Below are positions 40,045 through 47,225 of a stretch of 64,000 bases of DNA, piece after piece. The translations under genes and the position numbers were made by a program. The DNA lies in NCBI GenBank assembly GCA_030266985.1, contig JAJDJB010000004.1:1-64000 (forward strand), written 5' to 3'. The stretch is from Synergistaceae bacterium OttesenSCG-928-D05. GTDB taxonomy: Bacteria; Synergistota; Synergistia; Synergistales; Synergistaceae. Below the pieces are notes generated by a model. That model ran no database searches and was not told the DNA's origin. It was given only the letters and a program-made list of their open reading frames with translations. Positions within the stretch are counted from its first letter, which is position 1, and every line of letters starts with the position of its first letter.

Positions 40045-42147
40045 ATGCCAGTAACATTTCATGTGTACGGTCAGAAAGTGGAAATCAACGACCGATATGT
40101 TCTGTATAACGAAATTCGCCGGAAATATGCGCAGCTGGCAAAGGAAGCTGCCGAGAAATTTATGGAAGCATATGACGATTACGGCGATATCGAGACCTTT
40201 GCCAAGGACGGCTACGGGGACGGCACGAAGATTATCATCGGAGTGGCGGAGGCCAATGTGATTAATCCGCTGGTGCAGGAACACGGCGTGCTTCATATCG
40301 ATATCGATCTCTTTATAAGGACATATTATCATTCTCATTTTGTATGGGAAACGTACAGCGATAAGATCATCGACAAATATATGGAGATCAAGCTGGACCA
40401 GGAACAATTGGACGAGTACCGTACGCAGCGCCGCGAAAGCCGCGGACGCGTGATTGGCGGCGGTTTTGGCGTCGGCGGCGCGGTCCAGGGTATGATGACG
40501 GCGGGCGCGGTCAATATGGCGGCGGGCGCGGTCCACGGAGCGTTTAACCTGATCGGCAAGGGTTTCAGCATGCTTGGCGAAAGCTTTGAAAAATCCAGAC
40601 TCTACTCGAGTGAGGAGACAAAAAACACACTTTACACCGGGATATATCAATCCGTCTTCAACATGCACTTTGCGCACTGGAAAGTATTCAACGACCTGAA
40701 CCTCATACCCGTAAAGGACGGTATTATTCAATATCTCTCAGAAAGCGAGCGTGAAAACGCGAAATCCGTTCTAAAAAATTTGCCGAAAATGACGGCAGAA
40801 AAAGCCGCTTCTTTGGTGCCGGGAATTCTCCTTCAGAATCCTTATGACCTTCACACCTATCAGAGCATGCTGCAGTTCCTCGGCGACAGTGCGAACGAGC
40901 TGGAACAGGTCGGAAATTATTTCGGGAATGACATCGTGCACGTCAAGCGAGATATGCTCGAAGATGTCTTTGAAAAATACAGCCCGGAAGTGACGGACAC
41001 GGAAGAAGAAGTTCTGCAGGCAAGAGAGGCTTATTTCGGCGAATACAAAAAACTCGGCGGCGGCAAGGATGGAGAAAAACGGCTCGAAGAGATTGACGCC
41101 ATGCTTGCGGAGATTGACCTGGAAGCCCGAACTGTCGACTCATTTGTTTTCGATACGCGCGAAGAAGCCGATCAGGCGAAACGCCATTTATCGATTGTCC
41201 ATAAAGCATTGGAAGACATAGACTATAAAAAATCTGAGGATCAGGCAAAGATGGCCTTTGCAAGGCTTTCCAAGCACGATCAATCATCCCCCATCATCCT
41301 AAAATATTTGGAAGATATACAAGCGAAATTGACCGCTTTCGATATCGAGGCCCGTACATCCAATAATATTCTCTTTGATACGAGAGGAGAAAAAAATGCG
41401 GCGGATACCGTTTTCACGACTTTAGCCAAAATCAAAAAGATGAACGGTATAAACGATGAAAATATTTTTGGTGTAATTCGTTCCGCGACATCACTTACTT
41501 TGTTGAAATCAGCACAGCACAATATCTTTCTGACACAATTCGTCGACGATCTTCTTGAATCGAACGACGAACGACTGGCACTGCAAACAAAGGATTTTAT
41601 CGCAGCCGCTGAAGTGACGCCGGAAACAAGAAAAGCAATGGATACGCTCAAAAAACTTGTTGCAAAGAAACTAATTTCGATTGATACAGGACTGCGTTCA
41701 GTTGTATGCCACGACAACACTTTTGTTTTTGAGACACGCGAGGAAGCAGCCGTTGTAAGAGAAGAAGCGGAACGACTGGAAGACGCTTATACAAAATTCA
41801 CAAAATCGCCCGAGGAAAAAAAGCTTTTTTCCGAACTTCTGGAAAAAACCAATCATCAGGGCGTAAAAGATACTTATGCAAGTTTGTCGGATACCTTCCT
41901 GCAGGAACAAGAGAAAATCGTAGCGGAATCCGAAGGCTTAATGGACCATATCGGAGGCATCGCTCTGGGGGCTGCGTTTACATTTATTCCGCTTTACTTT
42001 ATGTTGAAAAGTTGGAGTACCTGGAGCTGGTTCGGCAAGAAAACAATCGTCGGGTTCCTGTTCTTGTCCGGAATTTTCGGCATGTACGATCAGACAATGA
42101 CTTTGATAAAAACACGAAAAGCTATGAAATACCACGCTGACAAGTAA
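40045..42147 (+). CDS. large membrane protein with three FDTREEA-type repeats
   Basis: Protein of 700 residues, family not recognised. The N-terminal domain (1-130) is followed by a Gly/Ala-rich hydrophobic stretch (138-170) that could insert in a membrane, a helical middle, and three similar units at about 349-388, 427-464 and 544-582. Each unit has an I-D-x-x-x-R-(T/S) start, an F-(D/E)-T-R core and a following charged helix (FVFDTREEADQAKR, ILFDTRGEKNAAD, FVFETREEAAVVRE). Two C-terminal membrane helices (about 635-655 and 670-688) end with a basic tail. AAAGGAGG precedes the ATG. Last gene of the island; terminator at 42173. Confidence 0.75.
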   Translation: MPVTFHVYGQKVEINDRYVLYNEIRRKYAQLAKEAAEKFMEAYDDYGDIETFAKDGYGDGTKIIIGVAEANVINPLVQEHGVLHIDIDLFIRTYYHSHFVWETYSDKIIDKYMEIKLDQEQLDEYRTQRRESRGRVIGGGFGVGGAVQGMMTAGAVNMAAGAVHGAFNLIGKGFSMLGESFEKSRLYSSEETKNTLYTGIYQSVFNMHFAHWKVFNDLNLIPVKDGIIQYLSESERENAKSVLKNLPKMTAEKAASLVPGILLQNPYDLHTYQSMLQFLGDSANELEQVGNYFGNDIVHVKRDMLEDVFEKYSPEVTDTEEEVLQAREAYFGEYKKLGGGKDGEKRLEEIDAMLAEIDLEARTVDSFVFDTREEADQAKRHLSIVHKALEDIDYKKSEDQAKMAFARLSKHDQSSPIILKYLEDIQAKLTAFDIEARTSNNILFDTRGEKNAADTVFTTLAKIKKMNGINDENIFGVIRSATSLTLLKSAQHNIFLTQFVDDLLESNDERLALQTKDFIAAAEVTPETRKAMDTLKKLVAKKLISIDTGLRSVVCHDNTFVFETREEAAVVREEAERLEDAYTKFTKSPEEKKLFSELLEKTNHQGVKDTYASLSDTFLQEQEKIVAESEGLMDHIGGIALGAAFTFIPLYFMLKSWSTWSWFGKKTIVGFLFLSGIFGMYDQTMTLIKTRKAMKYHADK

Positions 42148-42172
42148 GGCATCTGCACTTTTCAAGATTTTG

Positions 42173-42200
42173 CCGGGGTGGGATTCCGCCCCGGTTTTTT
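42173..42200 (+). terminator. rho-independent terminator at the right end of the island
   Basis: CCGGGG (42173-42178) pairs with CCCCGG (42189-42194), extended by inner GG-CC pairs, then six T. Confidence 0.9.
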
Positions 42201-42216
42201 GTGCCTGCGTACATGC

Positions 42217-42255
42217 AAAAAACACCGCCCGTTGCTGTGGACGGGCGATGTTTTT
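42217..42255 (-). terminator. rho-independent terminator of rmuC
   Basis: AAAACACCGCCCGT pairs with ACGGGCGATGTTTT (one mismatched step) around an 8-base loop, flanked by A-run and T-run so it works in both directions. It lies 28 bases past the rmuC stop. Confidence 0.86.
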
Positions 42256-42283
42256 GTCATATTTGCGGGATAGGAAATCTGTT

Positions 42284-43657
42284 TTATTCTTCTTCGGCGG
42301 GGTCGCTTTCGGATTCCGCTTCCGGCGCGGCGAACTGGTCTTCCAGCTCGACGAGGGCGCCTTCGGGGAGCGGGCTTTTTTCTACGTTGCGCAGCCTGCG
42401 GTTGATTGCGCGCGTGCGCACTTCCGCCTGCTCCAGCTCTTTGCCTGCCTGTTCGATCTTCTGCTTTGTCTTCGCGAGCACCGCGCCGAACTTTTCAAAC
42501 TCCGTGCGCACCTGCCCCAGCAAGATCCACACTTCGCTCGAGCGCTTTTCCAGCGCCAGCGTACGGAAGCCCATCTGCAAACTGTTGAGCAGGGCGGTGA
42601 ACGTGGTCGGTCCCGCCAGCGTCACGCGGAATTCGCGGGAAAGGCGCTCGCAGAGTCCGTCGATCTGGAGCACTTCCGCGTAAAGCCCCTCGATCGGCAG
42701 ATACAAGATGCCAAAATCCGTCGTGTAAGGGGGCTCGATATATTTTGTCTTGATCGTCTTCGCTTCTTCCAGCACGCGCGCCGAAAGCTCCTTGCGCGCC
42801 CGCTCCACCGCTTCTTTATCCGCGTTCGCCGACGCTTCCACAAGCCGCTGATAATCCTCGAGCGGGAATTTCGAATCCACCGGCAGATAAACGTTCCCCA
42901 TGCCCTCGTCCTTGCCGGGCAGGATGATCGCGAATTCGACGTTCTCCTTGGAATCGGGCTTCGTGCGCACGTTCTGCGCGTACTGCTCGCGCGTCAGCAT
43001 CTGCTCAAGAATCGAGCCGAGCTGCATTTCGCCCCACGTGCCGCGCACCTTGACGTTCGACAGCACTTTTTTCAGGTCGCCGACGTCGGACGTGAGCGCC
43101 TTCATCTCGCCGAGCCCCTTATGTACCTGCTCAAGCCGTTCCGAAACCGACGAGAACGCCTCGCCGAGCCGTTTCTCAAGCGTCTCGTGCAGTTGTTCAT
43201 CTACCGTCTTGCGCATTTTTTCCAGCTTTTCCTCGTTGCCCTTCTGGAGCGCAAGAATCTTTTCCTCCACCGTCGCGCGCATCGCCTCAAGCTTCTCCTC
43301 ATTCAGACGGCTGATGTTCGTAAGCTGCTGCGAGAAAGATTCCAGACTCTCACGCTGCATATCGCCAATCTCCTTGATCCGCTTCGCCTGCGTGTCGCCG
43401 AGCGCGGCGACGCCCTTCGTCTGCTCCTCGCGCCCCGAACGCGCGTCCTCGCGCTGCTCCCGGCGCATCGCAGTCAGATTTTCGCGCACCGTTTCTTCCG
43501 TCTGCCCTACGCGCTCTTCCAGCGCCTGCAAACGCTGCAAAAGCTCACGCGAAATCTGGCCGAACGCCCCGGCCTGTTCCTTCAATTTTGAAACCGCGAG
43601 GACGATCGCAAGAACCGCCGCAAGCGCGGCAATGACGACAATGTAAATGACCGGCAT
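42284..43657 (-). CDS. rmuC: RmuC-family DNA recombination protein
   Basis: Protein of 457 residues. N-terminal membrane anchor (YIVVIAALAAVLAIVLAV), long coiled coil (25-200), then the RmuC domain: VRGTWGEMQLGSILEQML, FAIILPGKDEG, LPVDSKFPLEDYQRLVEA, YTTDFGILYLPIEGLYAEVL, and GPTTFTALLNSLQMGF, the nuclease-like core. RmuC limits DNA inversions between short repeats. The C-terminus is acidic. Single gene, convergent with the island. Confidence 0.95.
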   Translation of the reverse strand: MPVIYIVVIAALAAVLAIVLAVSKLKEQAGAFGQISRELLQRLQALEERVGQTEETVRENLTAMRREQREDARSGREEQTKGVAALGDTQAKRIKEIGDMQRESLESFSQQLTNISRLNEEKLEAMRATVEEKILALQKGNEEKLEKMRKTVDEQLHETLEKRLGEAFSSVSERLEQVHKGLGEMKALTSDVGDLKKVLSNVKVRGTWGEMQLGSILEQMLTREQYAQNVRTKPDSKENVEFAIILPGKDEGMGNVYLPVDSKFPLEDYQRLVEASANADKEAVERARKELSARVLEEAKTIKTKYIEPPYTTDFGILYLPIEGLYAEVLQIDGLCERLSREFRVTLAGPTTFTALLNSLQMGFRTLALEKRSSEVWILLGQVRTEFEKFGAVLAKTKQKIEQAGKELEQAEVRTRAINRRLRNVEKSPLPEGALVELEDQFAAPEAESESDPAEEE

Positions 43658-43859
43658 AAATAAAACTCCCTTCTTTCATCTTTATTATATTCCATTTGCG
43701 GGCGTTGGGTGCGGCGGGACATATTCGAACAAAAAAAGAATAAAGGAATGAAAGTACTGCGAAAAAACATTTGTAAAAGTTTTTTGCCCAATAAAAGAAA
43801 AACTCACGAAAGCTTATAATCAGAGAATTTTAGAAGCGTCCGGCGATAAAAATTTTACC
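43658..43859. other. intergenic region upstream of rmuC and the BIG2 gene
   Basis: No gene seen. It presumably carries the rmuC promoter on the minus strand; nothing else recognised. Confidence 0.5.
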
Positions 43860-43888
43860 TAGACAAAGCGATTGAACATTGATAAAAT
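43860..43888 (+). promoter_or_regulatory. probable promoter of the BIG2 surface protein
   Basis: TAGACA (43860-43865), 17-base spacer, TAAAAT (43883-43888). About 150 bases of leader follow before the start at 44045. Confidence 0.62.
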
Positions 43889-44044
43889 GCAGTTTAATGT
43901 GATGTAAAGAAATACAAGAAGAATTCGGGAGGTATGGAATCCGGCGTTTTTATTTCGGTTCGGTCATTCGGGCAAAAGCGGGGGAAAACAGTATTTGGCG
44001 CGGCGCATTCAGGCCGTAGATCAGAACATAAAGGGGAATTTGTC

Positions 44045-45178
44045 ATGAGAAAAAAGAGTTTATTGTTTTTCACTGTTTTAGCGCTATCCATGCTGCTGGC
44101 GCTGCCCGCGTTCGCGGCGCCGCCGCTGACGGGTCTGACGTTCAGCGTTGGAACGCTCGATAAGGCGTTTGTGTCTGCGGATACGGTTTACACGCTCTCG
44201 GTGCCTGCGGGCACGACCGAGGTCGACGTGACGGCGACGTGGGACATTGCCACCGTCGAGGCTTACTGGCAAGTCATGATTGAAAACGGCGGGAATGGAC
44301 CTCTTTTCAACGGAACGCCTCAGAGGCTTGCCGAAAACAGCTTCGTGCTGCCGTTTGAATTGCAAATCGTCACCACCGATATCGGCAACAACAACGAAAC
44401 GACGACCTATTCCATCTGGATTAAGGAACAGAGCGACGCCGAAGACATCCTACCGGAAGAAATCACACTGGATAGGACAGAGCTTTCCATAGATGTCCTC
44501 GATACGGCAACCCTGACTGCTACGATTCTTCCTGAGGACACGACAGATAAACGCGTCATATGGTCTTCTGATGTCTCTTTTATCGCCAACGTCGATGCGA
44601 ACGGTAAAATTACCGCGCGCCAGCCGGGTACGGCGACAATCACCGTGCGCGCCGTATCGTCTCCGGATGTTAAAGCCGCTTGCACGGTGAATGTAACAGG
44701 GGATCCGGTCGGGCCGCTCCTCAAATCCCTTGAATTCCGGCATGGAAATTCCGACAATCCTTTTCTTGGCGGCTCCACAATGACCCCCACCTTCCAGAGC
44801 AACGTCTTCATGTATGTTCTACAGATGTTGCTCCCAGGGCATAGCGCTTTTAAAGTCCTGCCGGTTGCGATGAACGAGGGCGACGTGATCACCGTAAACG
44901 GCAAAGTCGTAGAAAGCGGCGAACTGAGCGAACGCATGGACGTACCCTTCACAACAGACGCCGCGCAAGGCGCGCAAGTGTTGATTACGGTCTCCGACGG
45001 CGCAATGGCGAATACCTATCTTGCGGTTGTATATAACCCGATCGATCGAGACGACCCTGCATGGGCTAGGTCCGATGCTTTTCCCTGCAACAACAACATC
45101 GGCGTCGGAACGCTCTTCACATTTACGCTGATCGGCGCGAGCATCCCCTTCCTCGGCAAACGGCGTAAAAAGAAATAA
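44045..45178 (+). CDS. secreted BIG2-domain protein with Synergist-CTERM-like tail
   Basis: Surface protein of 377 residues; ATG at 44045 has AAGGGGAA upstream and begins a clean signal peptide (MRKKSLLFFTVLALSMLLALPAFA). A cadherin-like or unknown beta domain is followed by a bacterial Ig-like group 2 domain (about 140-220): ITLDRTELSIDVLDTATLTATILPE, VIWSSDVSFIANVDANGKITARQPGTATITV. The C-terminus has PCNNNIGVG, a hydrophobic helix and GKRRKKK, the cysteine-helix-basic layout of Synergist-CTERM sorting tails, though with a weaker core than the protein at 47226. Adhesion or wall association is inferred. Confidence 0.86.
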   Translation: MRKKSLLFFTVLALSMLLALPAFAAPPLTGLTFSVGTLDKAFVSADTVYTLSVPAGTTEVDVTATWDIATVEAYWQVMIENGGNGPLFNGTPQRLAENSFVLPFELQIVTTDIGNNNETTTYSIWIKEQSDAEDILPEEITLDRTELSIDVLDTATLTATILPEDTTDKRVIWSSDVSFIANVDANGKITARQPGTATITVRAVSSPDVKAACTVNVTGDPVGPLLKSLEFRHGNSDNPFLGGSTMTPTFQSNVFMYVLQMLLPGHSAFKVLPVAMNEGDVITVNGKVVESGELSERMDVPFTTDAAQGAQVLITVSDGAMANTYLAVVYNPIDRDDPAWARSDAFPCNNNIGVGTLFTFTLIGASIPFLGKRRKKK

Positions 45179-45217
45179 ATCAAAGAACACAAAAAAATCG
45201 TAAAAACGATTGCCCAT

Positions 45218-45253
45218 AAGCCGGCCCCGCAATTTCCGCGGGGCCGGCTTTTT
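45218..45253 (+). terminator. rho-independent terminator of the BIG2 gene
   Basis: AAGCCGGCCCCGC (45218-45230) pairs perfectly with 45238-45250 around a 7-base loop, followed by T-run. Confidence 0.93.
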
Positions 45254-45356
45254 CCGTCTGCAGGGAAAATCATCGCCGCTCCTGCAACGATCATCGCCGC
45301 TTGTAGCACTGGCGCCTTTACATTGGCATTACGGGCAAACGCAAAAAACGATGCGA

Positions 45357-45400
45357 TGCACACAATGTTACACGCCGCGAAATTTTTCGCGTTCGAAATT
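45357..45400 (+). repeat. inverted-repeat family copy A (left of the DUF1659-like gene)
   Basis: TGCACACAATGTTACACGCC followed by GCGAAATTTTTCGCGTT and CGAAATT. The same ~37 bases recur with two or three changes in the opposite orientation at 46747-46783, and the first 19 bases recur at 47091-47109. Copies A and B flank the gene at 45731-46495. Confidence 0.85.
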
Positions 45401-45730
45401 GCAAACATAATGACCGAAACATAATTTTTTCTCCTTTCTCCCCCATTTCCCTAAAAACTGTTACATTCCCCGGGTTGCCAAATCACCCGCTTTTTGATAG
45501 CATTGAAGTTTGCGAAAGCTGTAATAGTAACGTTTCATAATTTACTTTTACTATTTTTCCAAATCATAGATAAACGTCCGGTTCGCAGGTGATGAATCAG
45601 GATAGAAATGTAATTCATGGAAGCGACACAGCTCTTTTTCGCTTCGCCGGTTCGTTTGTTGTCTTTAAAAATTACGCTTCTTCGGAAGCGATATATATAG
45701 AAAGAATCCAATCTTAAAGGAGAGCGGTAT
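45401..45730. other. AT-rich leader region of the DUF1659-like gene
   Basis: About 330 bases without a credible gene. It holds only AT-rich sequence and, presumably, the promoter of the next gene. No terminator or structure was recognised besides repeat copy A to its left. Confidence 0.5.
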
Positions 45731-46495
45731 ATGGGTACGATAACAACAACGGCAAGACTTGCGATGCAGATGGAGGTCGGCTTGACGCCGAAGGGAAAGG
45801 TCGCGCACAGGACGACGAGTTTCAGTGTGCGGCCGGATCTTTCAACGGAGGATGCGCGTGAAGTGGTGGCGGCGTTTCAATTGCTTGTGGAGTTTCCGAT
45901 CACGAGCGCGCGCCTGATTGTGAAGGATGTAAACCGTATCTGGGACCCTGAGATGCGGAAAGAGAAACTGGAAGAGGAAGAGACGAACAGCGCGCAGATG
46001 CAGCGCATGCAGCAGCGGCATGCGACACAGATGGGCGTTTCGGCTTCCGGTTCCTCCGGTTCGGGCGTTACGGCGTCCGCTTCCGTTCCTGTTTCGGGCA
46101 GCGCGCCCGTTCAGCAGAGCGCGCCGGTTCAGACGGCGCCGTCGGTTTTGGCGGAAGAGGCCATGCCGATGAAGGCGATGCCCGCTGCGCCCGATAAGCC
46201 GCGCTGCTTTGAAGCGGTTCCCTACGAATATGAAGAAACAGGGAACGGCGATTCGGAGCCGCTGGCGCTAGAAGGCGGCGTTTCCCTTGCGGAACGCGCG
46301 GCGGCGCTCTTCACGCAGGAAAAAATCGCGCAGTCGCAGAACTTCATGACGCGGATGCGGGCAAACGGCTATCAGGTACATATAGACGAGCTCACGCGCA
46401 ATCCCTTCATGCATACCATCGCGCAAAAAGGGACGGAGCAGCGGATTGAAACGCTCGAGCCGCCGATCTACGGCGATGGCAATCAGGTGCAATAA
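45731..46495 (+). CDS. DUF1659-like N-terminal domain fused to a low-complexity Ala/Ser/Gln protein
   Basis: Protein of 254 residues. Residues 1-70 resemble the small DUF1659 family (RLAMQMEVGLTPKGKVAHRTTSFSVRPDLSTEDAREVVAAFQLL). This is followed by a Gln/Met-rich stretch (QMQRMQQRHATQMG), an Ala/Ser/Val/Pro-rich linker (100-150) and a C-terminal charged domain (190-254). No signal peptide or membrane helix. Function unknown. GC-rich coding sequence sits between AT-rich flanks that carry inverted copies of a ~37-bp repeat, so the gene may have been inserted as a unit (inference). GGAGAG precedes the ATG. Confidence 0.7.
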   Translation: MGTITTTARLAMQMEVGLTPKGKVAHRTTSFSVRPDLSTEDAREVVAAFQLLVEFPITSARLIVKDVNRIWDPEMRKEKLEEEETNSAQMQRMQQRHATQMGVSASGSSGSGVTASASVPVSGSAPVQQSAPVQTAPSVLAEEAMPMKAMPAAPDKPRCFEAVPYEYEETGNGDSEPLALEGGVSLAERAAALFTQEKIAQSQNFMTRMRANGYQVHIDELTRNPFMHTIAQKGTEQRIETLEPPIYGDGNQVQ

Positions 46496-46746
46496 AAGTT
46501 AAAATCTAACACAGTTTCCTTTTCCTTTCTCCGCGCGTAATAATTAGCGGATCATAAAGCGCGCGTAAAAAGACGCGTAAACGCACCGCGTAAACCGGTG
46601 CGCTGGATGGCCAATTACCGTTTCACGGAAAGCGGGTGCGCGGACGAAAAGCGGGCGCAGAGATTTTTACGAAATGTGCGCGAAAATCCCCGCGCGGAAA
46701 AATTCTCGGAAATTTACGGAAATTTTTCTAAATTTCGACGCGATGA

Positions 46747-46783
46747 AACGCGAAAAATTTCGGGGCGTGTAACAATGTGTGCG
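46747..46783 (-). repeat. inverted-repeat family copy B (right of the DUF1659-like gene)
   Basis: On the minus strand this reads CGCACACATTGTTACACGCC then CCGAAATTTTTCGCGTT, matching copy A at 45357 almost base for base. The similarity resumes as CGAAATT after an 8-9 base insertion (about 46731-46738). Confidence 0.85.
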
Positions 46784-47090
46784 TTTTAAGAAAACGTAAA
46801 AAGGCATAGCCGGCGCGGCGAGCCTCCCCTGGCGTTTTTTTCTTATAAATTAAACCCTATTCGGTAAAAATAAACTCCTTTCATCTCTTCTCTTTTCTAC
46901 AGATAAATCTTCTCTACAAGCGATAAAATTAAACGTCATACCTTCTCGTTTTCCACAAAAAAATGAACCGTTTTCGACATAAATCCCTGAACCGTTTTCG
47001 TTTTTCGAAAAAACGAAAAATCTTGCGCGGAACGACGGCGTATATGCATTAGCGTTACGGAAAATTTTATTTTTCGCTTTTTTTCTGCAA

Positions 47091-47109
47091 TGCACACGTT
47101 GTTACACGC
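47091..47109 (+). repeat. inverted-repeat family copy C (partial)
   Basis: TGCACACGTTGTTACACGC, 18 of 19 bases matching the 5' part of copy A; the GCGAAATTTTTCGC part is absent. Confidence 0.75.
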
Positions 47110-47162
47110 ACCTATGAAAGAGGGAAACTGCAAAAAAATAATCTGTTACGGTTTGCAAACAG

Positions 47163-47202
47163 AATCACGGGGCTTTCGAGAAAAACCGAAAGCCCCGTGA
47201 TT
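47163..47202. terminator. 16-bp perfect hairpin terminator
   Basis: AATCACGGGGCTTTCG (47163-47178) pairs perfectly with 47187-47202. It lies 24 bases past the stop of the beta-helix protein on the minus strand; the following TTATTTAT suits the plus direction as well. Its ATCACGGGGCTT core is shared with the dispersed repeats at 24503 and 50645. Confidence 0.85.
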
Positions 47203-47225
47203 TTATTTATGTTTGCGTTATCCGG

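Larger units (their letters stand above)
46496..47162. other. intergenic region with hairpins and repeat copies
   Basis: No supported gene over ~670 bases. It contains a 7-bp hairpin (CGCACCG...CGGTGCG, about 46583-46603), CG/AAA-rich runs such as CGAAAAATTTCG, repeat copies B (46747-46783) and C (47091-47109), and two copies of TGAACCGTTTTCG 21 bases apart near 46967-46999. A short frame at 46598-46789 looks non-coding. Confidence 0.55.

Noticed and set aside
30684-42200. Prophage or integrative element with att sites
   Set aside because: No integrase, transposase, phage structural gene or flanking direct repeat was found around the island; an origin by transfer is suggested only by composition and gene content.
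42170-43591. 473-codon plus-strand frame opposite rmuC
   Set aside because: Antisense artefact; composition is typical of a reversed Glu/Leu-rich coiled coil.
45016-45408. 130-codon minus-strand frame over the 3' end of the BIG2 gene
   Set aside because: Overlaps the terminator and repeat copy A; no ribosome site, low-complexity Ala/Phe content.
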